From: Flavivirga amylovorans | GTDB lineage: Bacteria; Bacteroidota; Bacteroidia; Flavobacteriales; Flavobacteriaceae | Reading direction: 5' to 3' | DNA: 64,000 bases | Assembly: GCF_030540875.1 (NCBI RefSeq) | Contig: NZ_JAUOEM010000003.1 | Span: 248,001-312,000, forward strand | Part shown: piece after piece, positions 36,240 to 45,864 of the stretch | How the letters are laid out: each line of letters begins with the position of its first letter | Numbering within the stretch: position 1 is the stretch's first letter | Notes under the pieces: generated by a model | The model's input: only the letters and a program-made list of their open reading frames with translations | Told to the model about the DNA's origin: nothing | The model's database searches: none | Position numbers and translations under genes: made by a program

Positions 36240-37928
36240 CTAAAAACCGACAGCAGTATCATCACCTCGATGATCTGCACCGCCCTCTAACAAGTTATCG
36301 TCTAAAACAAGTATTCCGTCGACCTTGCCAATTACAGGAGAATCTTTTTCGTTTATAGTATATCCTAGTTGTTTAAGTTGAGAAGTCAATGTGCTATCAA
36401 ATGAATTTGGTTCCATTCTAATTTCATCTGGTAACCATTGGTGATGAAAACGAGGGGCATCTACTGCTTCCTGCATGGTCATATTATACTCATGTACATT
36501 GAGGATAGTTTGTAAAACAGAGGTTATGATGGTGGACCCACCAGGTGTTCCGACGGCCATGAACAATTTACCATTTTTCTCAACAATAGTAGGAGTCATA
36601 GCGCTTAACATGCGTTTTTCAGGGAGTATACTATTGGCATCACCACCTATGAGTCCAAACATATTAGGAACACCAGGTTTGCTGCTAAAATCGTCCATTT
36701 CATTGTTTAAAAAGAAACCTAAATCTGAGCAATATAATTTTGAACCGTAAGCACCATTTATAGTTGTGGTTACAGATACAGCATTGCCAAATTGATCGAT
36801 AATAGAGTAGTGGGTGGTTTCATCGCTTTCAATGACTTGAACATTGCCATGCGATACATCTTTTGATGCCGTTGCTTTTTCAAAAGAAAAACTCTGCATT
36901 CTATCTTTTAAATAGGTTTTACTTATTAATGTATCACCTGGAATATTGACAAAATCTGGATCTCCTAAATAAAAACTCCTATCAGCATAAGCTCTGCGTT
37001 CTGCTTCTGTAATAACTTGAATCGATTTAACAGAATTATGTCCGAAATCGTCTAAATCATACGGTTCAATCATGGTCATTATTTGCGCTAAACAAATACC
37101 TCCACTGGATGGTGGTGACATAGAAATAATTTTTAAATCATCATACATAAATGTCGTTGGTGTACGCCATTTAGCGGTGTATTTTGCCAGATCTTCTTCG
37201 GTAAGAATACCACCATTTTCTTGAATAAACCTTACCAGTCGTTTAGCTGTTTCACCTTTATAAAATTCATTTTTTCCATGATCTAAAATACGTTCTAATG
37301 TTTTAGCAAGCGCAGGATACTTTATGGTATCGCCCATTTTCCATACTTTGTTAAATAGAATAGAATCTTTATTAGCTTTAAAAAAATAGGGCTGATATCT
37401 TTTTATTTTGGCTTCTTGCTTTTTGGTAACAATAATCCCTTTGTTAGCTAAATTAATAGATGGTTTTATAATGTCTTCTAAAGGTAAGCTGCCAAATTTT
37501 TCATGAACAGCAAAGATGCCGGCTACAGATCCGGGTACTCCAACTGCCATAGCTCCTAGGGTACTTTTTTCAGGAATAACGTCTCCGTTCTCATTCAGAT
37601 ACATGTCTTTAGTAGCTGCTAATGGTGCTTTTTCTCTATAATCTAAAGCTCCTATCTCACCATTAGATTTTCGATATACCATAAAACCACCACCTCCTAT
37701 GTTTCCTGCATACGGGTAGGCAACAGCTAAAGCTAATTGCATGGCAGCCATAGCATCAAACGCATTGCCTCCTTTTTTAAGAATGGCACTACCAATTTCT
37801 GAAGCTTCAGCTCTTGCAGAGACTACCATGGCATTTTTTGTTATTAACCCTGTCTTTTTGGGCTCGACCGTTTTTTTACATGAAGTATAAAGGATGCATA
37901 ATAAGATTATATAAAGTAGTCGTTTCAT
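36240..37928 (-). CDS. ggt: gamma-glutamyltransferase, lipoprotein
   Basis: Transfers or hydrolyses the gamma-glutamyl group of glutathione and related compounds in the periplasm. The 562-residue precursor starts with a lipoprotein signal (LCILYTSCKK), unusual for Ggt but common in Bacteroidota. The autoprocessing and catalytic nucleophile is the second Thr of SDETTHYSIID (about residue 371), followed by GNAVSVTTTINGAYGSK and NNEMDDF; PPSSGG and the C-terminal GGADHRGDDTAVGF also match. It lies three bases after acpH, so the two are likely co-transcribed. Confidence 0.95.
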   Translation of the reverse strand: MKRLLYIILLCILYTSCKKTVEPKKTGLITKNAMVVSARAEASEIGSAILKKGGNAFDAMAAMQLALAVAYPYAGNIGGGGFMVYRKSNGEIGALDYREKAPLAATKDMYLNENGDVIPEKSTLGAMAVGVPGSVAGIFAVHEKFGSLPLEDIIKPSINLANKGIIVTKKQEAKIKRYQPYFFKANKDSILFNKVWKMGDTIKYPALAKTLERILDHGKNEFYKGETAKRLVRFIQENGGILTEEDLAKYTAKWRTPTTFMYDDLKIISMSPPSSGGICLAQIMTMIEPYDLDDFGHNSVKSIQVITEAERRAYADRSFYLGDPDFVNIPGDTLISKTYLKDRMQSFSFEKATASKDVSHGNVQVIESDETTHYSIIDQFGNAVSVTTTINGAYGSKLYCSDLGFFLNNEMDDFSSKPGVPNMFGLIGGDANSILPEKRMLSAMTPTIVEKNGKLFMAVGTPGGSTIITSVLQTILNVHEYNMTMQEAVDAPRFHHQWLPDEIRMEPNSFDSTLTSQLKQLGYTINEKDSPVIGKVDGILVLDDNLLEGGADHRGDDTAVGF

Positions 37929-37931
37929 AAT

Positions 37932-38525
37932 TTATGCTTTGCTTAATTCTTTAAGTGTTTGTTTCGAAAAGGTAATTAATTCATTGAAAAACATCGTAAA
38001 TTCATTTTCAAATTCTTTATAGAACGCTTCAAGTTCAACGATGGCTTCATTCATTGCAGATCTATTTTTAGTTCTTCTATTCATCCCATCTAAAACTCTG
38101 GATATCCCATCGATAGATGCGTAACTTAATAACCAATTATTGGCTATCATGTATGGCATTATCTTTTGTATTCTTGAAGGCAGTATGTTATAATGTTCTT
38201 CTAAAGAATCATAAAAAGAGGCCACGTATTTGTCCAAAGGAACTGTACTGTACTTATGCCAGTTTTTAGCAAGAAAATGATCGTAAAGAATATCGACAAT
38301 AACACCTGAGTAATGCCCGTATTTTTCGTGTAATCTTTTGGTGCTTATTCTAACGGTTTTATGAGCATCTGTAAAAGTATCTATATTTCGATGTAATAAG
38401 ATACCAATTTGAATGTCTTTAGGATACGTTTTATAGTCTTTTCCTTTTATGCCATCAGCAATAAAATTGCCAATAGTAATTAAATCATTTTCTCCCGAAA
38501 GATAAATATGCGCTAAGTAGTTCAT
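37932..38525 (-). CDS. acyl carrier protein phosphodiesterase-like protein
   Basis: A 197-residue protein of the AcpH family, which in E. coli removes the 4'-phosphopantetheine prosthetic group from acyl carrier protein. The N-terminal MNYLAHIYLS, GNFIADGIKG, GILLHRNIDTFTDAH and GHYSGVIVDILYDHFLAKNW motifs are typical and carry the HD-like metal-binding His/Asp residues. Family members outside enterobacteria may not all have this activity. It is the first gene of a two-gene unit with ggt (three-base gap). Confidence 0.88.
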   Translation of the reverse strand: MNYLAHIYLSGENDLITIGNFIADGIKGKDYKTYPKDIQIGILLHRNIDTFTDAHKTVRISTKRLHEKYGHYSGVIVDILYDHFLAKNWHKYSTVPLDKYVASFYDSLEEHYNILPSRIQKIMPYMIANNWLLSYASIDGISRVLDGMNRRTKNRSAMNEAIVELEAFYKEFENEFTMFFNELITFSKQTLKELSKA

Positions 38526-38629
38526 TTGTGAAATTTACGAATTCAAATTTTAGGAAGGTATTTTAACTTTAAAATTCTTCTATTTGTCATTTTTTAAGTC
38601 TAATTAAAATACAAGCTAAAAAAAATATG

Positions 38630-38637
38630 TAGGTTTG
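38630..38637 (+). promoter_or_regulatory. -7 element of the glmM promoter
   Basis: TAGGTTTG matches TAnnTTTG and lies 23 bases before the ATG at 38661; no TTG is seen at -33. It supports the ATG over the TTG at 38646 as the start codon. Confidence 0.45.
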
Positions 38638-38660
38638 CTAAAATTTTGAAAAATAACAAC

Positions 38661-40049
38661 ATGACACTTATAAAATCAATTTCAGGAATTAGAGGAACTA
38701 TTGGCGGACAGGTAGGAGAAAATTTGACACCTATAGATGCTGTTAAATTTGCAGGAGCCTATGGTACTTGGCTAAAACAGAATAGAGAAAAAGAAAACTA
38801 TCGTGTAGTTGTTGGTAGAGATGCTCGTATTTCTGGCAAAATGATCCAAAACTTAGTAATGAATACATTAGTAGGTATGGGGATTCATGTTATTGATTTA
38901 GGACTTTCTACAACACCAACAGTAGAAGTTGCAGTACCTATGGAACATGCAGACGGCGGTATTATATTAACAGCAAGTCATAACCCAAAACAATGGAATG
39001 CTTTAAAATTACTAAATGAAAAAGGGGAGTTTTTGGATGCTATCGAAGGTGCTAAAATTTTAGATATAGCAGAAAGCAATAATATGAATTTTGCAGATGT
39101 TGATAGTTTAGGGAAAATAACAAAAAACAAAGCGTACATAGATTTACATATTATTGAGGTTTTAGATTTACCATTAGTCACAGTAAAGCCTATTGAACAG
39201 GCACGTTTTAGAGTTGTAGTAGATGGTGTGAATTCAACAGGAGGTATAGCAATTCCATTACTTTTAGAACGATTAGGTGTCGATGTTATAAAACTGTATT
39301 GTGAGCCTAATGGGGAGTTTCCACATAACCCTGAGCCTTTAAAAGAGCATTTGACAGATTTATCTGATGCTGTAAAAAAACATGGTGCTGATTTTGGTAT
39401 TGTAGTAGACCCAGACGTGGATCGTTTAGCTTTTATGGATGAAAATGGAGAGATGTTTGGAGAGGAATATACTTTGGTAGCTTGTGCAGATTACGTCTTG
39501 AGCAAAACACCAGGTAATACTGTTAGCAATATGAGTTCTACAAGAGCATTACGAGATGTTACCGAAAAACATGGTGGTACTTACGAAGCTAGTGCGGTAG
39601 GAGAGGTGAATGTTGTAAAGCTTATGAAGAAGAATAACGTTGTTATTGGAGGAGAAGGTAATGGAGGTATTATTTACCCTGAATCTCATTATGGGCGTGA
39701 TGCATTGGTTGGAGTTGCTTTGTTTTTAAGTTTACTGGCCGAAAAAAATATAAGTGTTAGTGAACTTAGAAAAACATATCCTAATTACTTTATGAGTAAG
39801 AAGAAGATTCAATTAACACCGGATTTAGATGTTGATGGTATTTTAAGTACCATAGAAGATCGTTACAAAAATGAACAGTTAACGACTATTGATGGTGTAA
39901 AAATAGATTTCCCCGAAAGTTGGGCACACCTTCGTAAAAGTAATACGGAACCTATTATTAGAATTTATACTGAAGCAAAATCTCAAAAGGAAGCAGATGC
40001 ATTGGCTGATAAATTTATTGAAGAGATAGGCACTATTGCCAACTCATAA
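38661..40049 (+). CDS. glmM: phosphoglucosamine mutase
   Basis: Interconverts glucosamine-6-phosphate and glucosamine-1-phosphate on the way to UDP-GlcNAc for peptidoglycan and LPS. The protein has 462 residues from the ATG at 38661 (MTLIKSISGIRGTIGG); an upstream TTG would add five residues without support. The active phosphoserine is Ser106 in TASHNPKQWNALK; the metal loop is DPDVDRLAF (about 248), sugar binding GEGNGGIIYP, and phosphate binding RKSNTEPIIRIYTE at the C-terminus. This is the alpha-D-phosphohexomutase superfamily; the Bacteroidota forms are usually annotated GlmM, although specificity among hexosamine and hexose phosphates is inferred. Confidence 0.9.
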   Translation: MTLIKSISGIRGTIGGQVGENLTPIDAVKFAGAYGTWLKQNREKENYRVVVGRDARISGKMIQNLVMNTLVGMGIHVIDLGLSTTPTVEVAVPMEHADGGIILTASHNPKQWNALKLLNEKGEFLDAIEGAKILDIAESNNMNFADVDSLGKITKNKAYIDLHIIEVLDLPLVTVKPIEQARFRVVVDGVNSTGGIAIPLLLERLGVDVIKLYCEPNGEFPHNPEPLKEHLTDLSDAVKKHGADFGIVVDPDVDRLAFMDENGEMFGEEYTLVACADYVLSKTPGNTVSNMSSTRALRDVTEKHGGTYEASAVGEVNVVKLMKKNNVVIGGEGNGGIIYPESHYGRDALVGVALFLSLLAEKNISVSELRKTYPNYFMSKKKIQLTPDLDVDGILSTIEDRYKNEQLTTIDGVKIDFPESWAHLRKSNTEPIIRIYTEAKSQKEADALADKFIEEIGTIANS

Positions 40050-40074
40050 TACTATCGAATCATATAATAATTAT

Positions 40075-40211
40075 GAGGCTGTCTAAAAAAGTGTCATTCA
40101 GAATGAAATGAAGAATCTCTTTAAATTAAACATTTTGAATACCAGCGTATTGAGATTTTTCGGCTGCGCTCAAAATGACAACTTATAGACTTTCTAGACA
40201 GCCTCTTTTTT
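40075..40211 (+). terminator. terminator-like outer stem enclosing a REP-like element
   Basis: GAGGCTGTCTA (40075-40085) pairs exactly with TAGACAGCCTC (40195-40205), followed by T6. The 109 bases between the arms hold the REP-like repeat at 40091-40180. The outer stem nearly equals the short terminator at 46799-46830, which suggests the repeat has inserted into or grown within a terminator loop. Confidence 0.6.
40091..40180. repeat. REP-like intergenic repeat
   Basis: Left arm GTGTCATTCAGAATGAAATG then AAGAATCTC (40091-40119); right arm GAGATTTTTCGGCTGCGCTC then AAAATGACA (40152-40180). The arms form an imperfect inverted repeat. GTCATT..GAATGAAATGAAGAATCTC and GAGATTnTTCGGCTGCGCTCAnAATGAC are the two arms of an intergenic repeat often seen in flavobacterial genomes. 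Confidence 0.75.
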
Positions 40212-40270
40212 GTACTACAGTTTTGTGATTTAAGTAAAGTATAAATTATAGAACTTGCTATGAAGGATTA

Positions 40271-41140
40271 TTATTTTTTATGTTTCCAGCGTTTATGAGT
40301 CCAGAAATAATATTCAGGAGCTTCATGAATTTGCTTTTCTACTTCTTTAAGAAATAGATCTGTTAACTCATAATCTTTATACTTATTAGAGTCTTCTGCA
40401 AGTGTTATAATTTCAGCTTCATAAAATCCTCGTTTTACTTTGTTTACTTTTAAGTAAGCAGTAGATAAATCTAATTTTTTTGCTAAACGTTCTGCACCAG
40501 TAAAACATGGCGTTTTAATTCCCATAAACTGGCTCCAATATACATCTTTGGTTAGTTTGGGTGATTGATCGCTTAAAAAACCAGTAATACTTTTTATACC
40601 GTTGGACTCGGTTTGGTTTATAATACTTATGGTTTCTTTAGTACTAATAAGCGTTGTGTTGAATTTGGATCGTATGTCTCTAATTAACTTATCAAAATAT
40701 GGATTTGCTAGTTTTTTATAAACAGCCAGCCCTTTAAAGTTTATATAATTCTGAAGTACTATAGACCACTCCCAACTGGCATAATGACCAAAAATTAAAA
40801 TAATGCTTTTATTTAAAGATTCTAAACGTTTAAACTCTTCTGGATTGTTAATTTTAAAACGTTTTTTTAACTCTTTTTCAGAAATTGACATGGTTTTTGC
40901 CATTTCCAGAAACATATCACATAAATGTTTATAGAATTTTTTTCTAATAACAGCTATTTCTTTATCTGTTTTTTCAGGGAAAACAAGTCTTAAATTGTTG
41001 TTGACCACCTTTTTTCTATAACCTATTATGCGGTATAGTAATACGTAAAGACCATCAGAAACTAGATACAATAATTTAAAAGGTAATCTGGATGTCATCC
41101 ATAAAAAAGGATAAACAATAATATAAATTAGAAATTGCAT
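40271..41140 (-). CDS. LpxL/HtrB-like lysophospholipid acyltransferase
   Basis: A 289-residue inner-membrane protein of the lipid A biosynthesis acyltransferase family, which adds secondary acyl chains to lipid A or related acceptors. The N-terminal membrane helix (FLIYIIVYPFLWMTSRLPF), the catalytic H-x4-E in FGHYASWEW (about residue 118), SDQSPK and the FFGxxxxxxxGxxRLA-like MGIKTPCFTGAERLAKK are visible, and the C-terminus YYFWTHKRWKHKK is typical. No other lipid A genes are adjacent. It is divergent from the rhomboid gene with 61 bases between the starts. Confidence 0.88.
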   Translation of the reverse strand: MQFLIYIIVYPFLWMTSRLPFKLLYLVSDGLYVLLYRIIGYRKKVVNNNLRLVFPEKTDKEIAVIRKKFYKHLCDMFLEMAKTMSISEKELKKRFKINNPEEFKRLESLNKSIILIFGHYASWEWSIVLQNYINFKGLAVYKKLANPYFDKLIRDIRSKFNTTLISTKETISIINQTESNGIKSITGFLSDQSPKLTKDVYWSQFMGIKTPCFTGAERLAKKLDLSTAYLKVNKVKRGFYEAEIITLAEDSNKYKDYELTDLFLKEVEKQIHEAPEYYFWTHKRWKHKK

Positions 41141-41163
41141 TAATTAATTTAGATTTGTAGTGG

Positions 41164-41171
41164 CAAATATA
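41164..41171 (-). promoter_or_regulatory. -7 element of the acyltransferase gene promoter
   Basis: On the minus strand this reads TATATTTG, a match to TAnnTTTG, 23 bases before the start codon. A TTT rather than TTG is found in the -33 area. Confidence 0.4.
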
Positions 41172-41201
41172 TGTTAAATAGATTTTAAACGATTATTCTA
41201 A

Positions 41202-41852
41202 ATGGGCAAATTAGACTTGGTTACCATAATTATAATAGCGGCAAATGTAATCATATCCTATAAAGGTTTTGGCGATTATAGTTTTTTTGATAAGTATAAA
41301 TTTCATGTAGGTAGTGTACGAAGAGGCGAGCAAATTAGAATGTTTAGTTCAGGATTTTTGCATGTAGATATGCAGCATTTATTGTTTAATATGATTACGC
41401 TGTACTTTTTTGCAGGTGTTGTTATTACACTTTTAAATCCACTATATTTTGTGTTAATTTATTTAGGGAGCTTGGTTATAGGAAGTTTACTTTCTTTATA
41501 TTTCCATAAAAATGAATACCATTATAGTGCTGTTGGTGCTAGTGGTGCTGTTACTGGAATTTTATACGCCGCTATTTTATTACGACCAGAAATGGACTTG
41601 TATGTGTTTTTTATCCCAATTCCCATACCAGCTTATGTTTTCGGAATAGGGTATTTGTTGTATTCTATTTATGGAATGAAAAACAGAATAGGTAATATAG
41701 GACATGATGCGCATTTTGGCGGTGCTATAGGGGGGTACGTTATTACTTTGGTGCTATCGCCTAGATTGTTTGAAACCAATTTGCTAATGATAGGTTTATT
41801 GGCAATACCAATAGTCTTATTATTTGTTTTGAAGAAAATGGGGAAGGTGTAA
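41202..41852 (+). CDS. rhomboid-family intramembrane serine protease
   Basis: A 216-residue six-helix membrane protease. The catalytic pair is the Ser of VGASGAVTGIL (about residue 114) and the His of GHDAHFGGAIGG (about 170); the L1-loop family motif is present as HVDMQHLLFNM. The protein lacks extra domains, as in minimal bacterial rhomboids. It cleaves membrane proteins within or near their transmembrane helices; substrates are unknown. It is divergent from the acyltransferase and not in an operon with lon (257-base gap). Confidence 0.92.
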   Translation: MGKLDLVTIIIIAANVIISYKGFGDYSFFDKYKFHVGSVRRGEQIRMFSSGFLHVDMQHLLFNMITLYFFAGVVITLLNPLYFVLIYLGSLVIGSLLSLYFHKNEYHYSAVGASGAVTGILYAAILLRPEMDLYVFFIPIPIPAYVFGIGYLLYSIYGMKNRIGNIGHDAHFGGAIGGYVITLVLSPRLFETNLLMIGLLAIPIVLLFVLKKMGKV

Positions 41853-41966
41853 ACTGTTAGATATTAACTCAGTTTTCAGATTGCAAAATCATCCTTGTGT
41901 TTTTGAAAAAGTATTTCTTTTAAACTTTCTTTAGAAATTAAAAATAATTAAAAGCATTTTATACTG

Positions 41967-41982
41967 TGGCATAGCTATTGAA
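41967..41982 (+). promoter_or_regulatory. possible sigma-54-like promoter upstream of lon
   Basis: TGGCAT-AGCTA-TTGAA resembles the -24/-12 consensus TGGCAC-N5-TTGCA, with correct spacing but A in place of the -12 C. It lies about 128 bases before lon. Chance occurrence cannot be excluded. Confidence 0.25.
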
Positions 41983-42109
41983 TTTATAGTAGTAATGTAT
42001 ATCGTTATTCATGATTTAAGTAGCTGATATTCATTGGTTTAGTTTTTTATAAAACAATTATAATAAATGATCAATTCTGTTTTAATGACAGATTGACCTA
42101 AATATATAT

Positions 42110-44560
42110 ATGAAGAAATCTAATTTTATAGCCCTTGACAGTTTGTCATTACAGGAATTTGATGAAAACTCAGAATTAATTCCACTAATGACACCAGAAG
42201 ATGAAGAAGCCATCAATAATGAGGAATTACCAGAAACCCTCCCTATATTATCATTACGAAATACGGTATTGTTTCCTGGAGTAGTGATTCCTATTACTGC
42301 AGGTAGAGATAAATCTATTAAACTAATAAATGATGCAAATAAAGGCGGAAAAGTTATTGGTGTAGTGTCTCAAAAAGATGAATCTGTAGAAAACCCAACT
42401 GCAAAAGATATTAATGAAACAGGTACTGTTGCAAGAATTTTACGTGTTTTAAAAATGCCAGATGGTAACGTAACGGTTATCATTCAAGGAAAAAAACGTT
42501 TTAAAGTGGCAGAGGTTCTTACTGAAGAACCATACATGAATGCGACTATTAGAGACTTGGCAGAAGCAAAGCCTGCGGTTAACAACAAAGAGTTTTCAGC
42601 AATTATAGATTCCATAAAGGATTTGGCACTAGAGATTATTAAAGAAAGTCCAAATATTCCTAGTGAAGCTTCTTTCGCTATAAAGAATATAGAAAGCAAT
42701 TCATTTTTAATAAACTTTGTGTCTTCTAATATGAATCTTTCGGTAGCTGAAAAGCAGGCGCTTTTAGAGATGGATGATCTTAAAAAGCGTGCTTTGGCTA
42801 CACTTAAGTTTATGAATGTTGAGTTTCAAAAATTAGAGCTTAAGAATGATATTCAGTCTAAAGTTCAAATGGACATGAGTCAGCAACAAAGAGAATATTT
42901 CTTGCATCAACAAATGAAAACCATTCAAGAAGAATTGGGAGGTGTTAGTCATGATGAAGAGCTTGAAGAAATGAAGTTACGTGCTAGTGAGAAGCAATGG
43001 GATGAGCAAGTAGCAAAACATTTTGATAAAGAAATAGCTAAGATGCAACGTATGAATCCGCAAGTTGCAGAATACTCTATTCAACGTAATTATTTAGAGC
43101 TATTTTTAGATTTGCCTTGGAATGAGTTTAGTACGGATAAATTCGATTTAAAACATGCTAAAAAGGTTTTAGATAGAGATCATTTTGGATTAGAAGACGT
43201 AAAAAGAAGAATCATAGAATATCTAGCGGTATTAAAACTACGTAATGATATGAAATCACCTATTTTATGTCTATACGGGCCACCGGGAGTAGGTAAAACA
43301 TCATTAGGGAAGTCTATAGCAGAAGCCTTAGGTAGGGAATATGTACGTATTTCGTTAGGAGGGTTACGTGATGAAGCCGAAATTAGAGGGCATCGTAAAA
43401 CCTATATAGGAGCTATGCCCGGGCGAATTATTCAAAGCTTAAAGAAAGCAGGAACGTCTAACCCCGTTTTTGTTTTAGATGAAATAGATAAACTATCTAA
43501 TTCACATCAAGGAGACCCATCATCTGCTATGTTAGAGGTTTTAGACCCTGAGCAAAATAGTGAGTTCTATGATAATTTCTTAGAAATGGGATACGACCTT
43601 TCTAAGGTTATGTTTATAGCAACATCAAATAGCTTATCTACCATTCAGCCAGCATTACGTGACCGTATGGAGATTATTAATGTAACTGGTTATACTATCG
43701 AAGAAAAAGTTGAAATAGCAAAGCGTCATTTATTACCAAAGCAATTAAAAGAACATGGTTTAAATACTGATCATTTAAAGATTGGTAAAGCACAGTTAGA
43801 GAAGATTGTAGAGGGCTATACACGTGAATCTGGTGTTCGTGGTTTAGAAAAACAAATTGCAAAAATGGTACGCTATGCAGCCAAAAATATTGCAATGGAA
43901 GAAGATTATAATATTAAAGTGTCTAACGAAGATGTTGTTGAGGTCTTAGGGGGCGCTAAATTAGAACGTGATAAATATGAAAATAATAATGTGGCTGGAG
44001 TTGTTACGGGATTGGCCTGGACTCGTGTTGGTGGCGATATTCTATTTATTGAATCTATTTTATCAAAAGGAAAAGGCGCACTTACTATTACCGGAAACCT
44101 AGGTAAAGTAATGAAAGAATCTGCTACCATCGCTATGGAGTATATTAAATCTAATGCAGACCATTTTGGAATAGATGCGACTATCTTCGACAAGTATAAT
44201 GTACATATTCATGTACCAGAAGGCGCAACACCAAAAGATGGGCCAAGTGCTGGAGTTACTATGCTAACATCATTAGTGTCTTTATTTACACAAAAAAAGG
44301 TAAAGAAAAGTTTAGCTATGACTGGAGAGATTACACTCCGTGGAAAAGTGCTTCCAGTTGGAGGCATTAAAGAAAAGATACTAGCTGCCAAGCGTGCACG
44401 TATAAAAGAGATTTTATTGTGTGAAGAGAATAGACGCGATATAGAAGAAATAAAAGCAGATTATTTAAAAGGGTTAACATTTCATTATGTAACAGATATG
44501 AGTGATGTTATTAAAATAGCACTGACAACCCAAAAAGTAAAGCATGCTAAAAAGCTTTAA
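42110..44560 (+). CDS. lon: ATP-dependent protease Lon
   Basis: Cytoplasmic AAA+ serine protease degrading misfolded and regulatory proteins. Its 816 residues carry all domains: an N-terminal substrate-binding LON domain (about 40-240; [19 protein letters not shown]), a coiled helical region, AAA+ module with Walker [10 protein letters not shown] (about 390), Walker [10 protein letters not shown], and the proteolytic domain with catalytic Ser in [11 protein letters not shown] (about 712) and Lys in [12 protein letters not shown] (about 752). The acidic N-terminal extension of about 40 residues is usual in Bacteroidota. A strong terminator follows. Confidence 0.98.
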   Translation: MKKSNFIALDSLSLQEFDENSELIPLMTPEDEEAINNEELPETLPILSLRNTVLFPGVVIPITAGRDKSIKLINDANKGGKVIGVVSQKDESVENPTAKDINETGTVARILRVLKMPDGNVTVIIQGKKRFKVAEVLTEEPYMNATIRDLAEAKPAVNNKEFSAIIDSIKDLALEIIKESPNIPSEASFAIKNIESNSFLINFVSSNMNLSVAEKQALLEMDDLKKRALATLKFMNVEFQKLELKNDIQSKVQMDMSQQQREYFLHQQMKTIQEELGGVSHDEELEEMKLRASEKQWDEQVAKHFDKEIAKMQRMNPQVAEYSIQRNYLELFLDLPWNEFSTDKFDLKHAKKVLDRDHFGLEDVKRRIIEYLAVLKLRNDMKSPILCLYGPPGVGKTSLGKSIAEALGREYVRISLGGLRDEAEIRGHRKTYIGAMPGRIIQSLKKAGTSNPVFVLDEIDKLSNSHQGDPSSAMLEVLDPEQNSEFYDNFLEMGYDLSKVMFIATSNSLSTIQPALRDRMEIINVTGYTIEEKVEIAKRHLLPKQLKEHGLNTDHLKIGKAQLEKIVEGYTRESGVRGLEKQIAKMVRYAAKNIAMEEDYNIKVSNEDVVEVLGGAKLERDKYENNNVAGVVTGLAWTRVGGDILFIESILSKGKGALTITGNLGKVMKESATIAMEYIKSNADHFGIDATIFDKYNVHIHVPEGATPKDGPSAGVTMLTSLVSLFTQKKVKKSLAMTGEITLRGKVLPVGGIKEKILAAKRARIKEILLCEENRRDIEEIKADYLKGLTFHYVTDMSDVIKIALTTQKVKHAKKL

Positions 44561-44571
44561 AACGGCACAAG

Positions 44572-44603
44572 AAAAGGCCTCGATTTATTTCGAGGTTTTT
44601 TTT
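44572..44603 (+). terminator. terminator of lon
   Basis: CCTCGA (44578-44583) pairs with TCGAGG (44590-44595) around a 6-base loop, preceded by AAAAGG and followed by T8. A canonical rho-independent terminator 12 bases after the lon stop. Confidence 0.88.
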
Positions 44604-44668
44604 ATGGTTTAAAATAAAAGATACCTACCATCGTTTTAAGATAGATTTACTTACTTTGTGCCGTAAAT

Positions 44669-45688
44669 ATGCTAAAGAAAATTATCACTTTTTTTTGTTT
44701 GTCTTGTAGTTCTCTTATTATTGCTCAGGTAGGGGGTGAAACGACGTATCAATTTCTTAATTTGATATCGTCACCAAGGCAAGCAGCATTAGGAGGTAAG
44801 ATACTAACCAATGTTGATTACGATGTCACCCAAGGACTTTTTAATCCAGCAACTATTAATGTTGACATGGATAATCAATTGGCAGTAAATTACACAAGTT
44901 ATTTGGGTGGTATTGGGTATGGTACAGCTTCTTATGCATATACTGTAGATAGGCGTACCCGAACACTTCATGCAGGTATTACCTATATTAATTATGGTTC
45001 GTTTGATGGTTATGACGAGAATGGTGTTAGTACAGGGACATTTTCAGGTAATGAAGCAGCGCTTTCTTTGGGATATGCACTTCAAATAGGTTATTCCGAT
45101 TTTTATTTTGGGGCTAATCTCAAACTTATTACTTCAAAATTAGAACAATATAATTCTTTTGGTGTGGCAGCAGATTTAGGTTTGATATATATAAATGAAG
45201 ACTTGGATTTTAATGCTGCTTTAGTTGTGAGAAATGCAGGAACTCAAATTACTACCTATGCAGGACTTAATGAACGATTACCATTTGAAGTTGCTTTTGG
45301 AATGACCCAACGGTTAGAAAATGTTCCTATCCGTTGGCATATTACTTTAGAGAACTTACAACAATGGCCAATAACTAGACCAAATCCAGCTCGATCGGTT
45401 AGTGATTTAGGAGGAGAACAATCAAATGAGAAAATTGGATTTTTAGGACAAGTAATAAGACATACTATTATTGGAGCAGAACTATTTCCAGAAGGTGGTT
45501 TTAATATCAGACTTGGTTATAACTTTCGAAGAGGTGAAGAGTTGCGCATTGTAGATCAGCGTAATTTTTCAGGAATATCTGCTGGGATTTCTATTAAAAT
45601 GAATAAAATGCGTTTTAGTTATACGCATGCCAGATATACCAGTGCCGCTAATTCAAACTTTTTTGGATTGCAAATAGATTTACGTTGA
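44669..45688 (+). CDS. porQ: type IX secretion system protein PorQ
   Basis: PorQ is an outer-membrane beta-barrel protein of the type IX secretion system; in Porphyromonas it acts with PorU, PorV and PorZ in the attachment complex that removes C-terminal signals. The 339-residue precursor has a signal peptide (IITFFCLSCSSLIIAQ) followed by the diagnostic GGETTYQFLNLISSPRQAAL; further FNPATINVDM and the barrel-ending NFFGLQIDLR match. Residues 40-339 are amphipathic strands. It is not clustered with other por genes here, which is normal for this system; a TTACTTTG sequence just upstream is one base off the -7 consensus. Confidence 0.9.
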   Translation: MLKKIITFFCLSCSSLIIAQVGGETTYQFLNLISSPRQAALGGKILTNVDYDVTQGLFNPATINVDMDNQLAVNYTSYLGGIGYGTASYAYTVDRRTRTLHAGITYINYGSFDGYDENGVSTGTFSGNEAALSLGYALQIGYSDFYFGANLKLITSKLEQYNSFGVAADLGLIYINEDLDFNAALVVRNAGTQITTYAGLNERLPFEVAFGMTQRLENVPIRWHITLENLQQWPITRPNPARSVSDLGGEQSNEKIGFLGQVIRHTIIGAELFPEGGFNIRLGYNFRRGEELRIVDQRNFSGISAGISIKMNKMRFSYTHARYTSAANSNFFGLQIDLR

Positions 45689-45819
45689 TGCTTGTTTAGT
45701 CTCAGTATTCAGTGTTCAGTTTCAGTAATCATCAGTATATTTAGTATTTGCTTTCCCCTAACAAGAAAAAAATAAGTGCTCAAGGCCGTATTAAATATAA
45801 ATTATAAGAATTAGTTTTC

Positions 45820-45846
45820 TTGCTTAAAGCGCTTTAAGTATTTTTG
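45820..45846 (+). promoter_or_regulatory. cmk promoter with a perfect 16-base palindrome in the spacer
   Basis: TTG (45820-45822) and TATTTTTG (45839-45846) flank the perfect palindrome CTTAAAGCGCTTTAAG (45823-45838), which fills the 16-base spacer exactly. The -7 element is 19 bases before the cmk start. The palindrome is a natural candidate for a repressor site; the spacer is shorter than the usual 19-21. Confidence 0.45.
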
Positions 45847-45864
45847 GTACTTCAAATATAAAAA

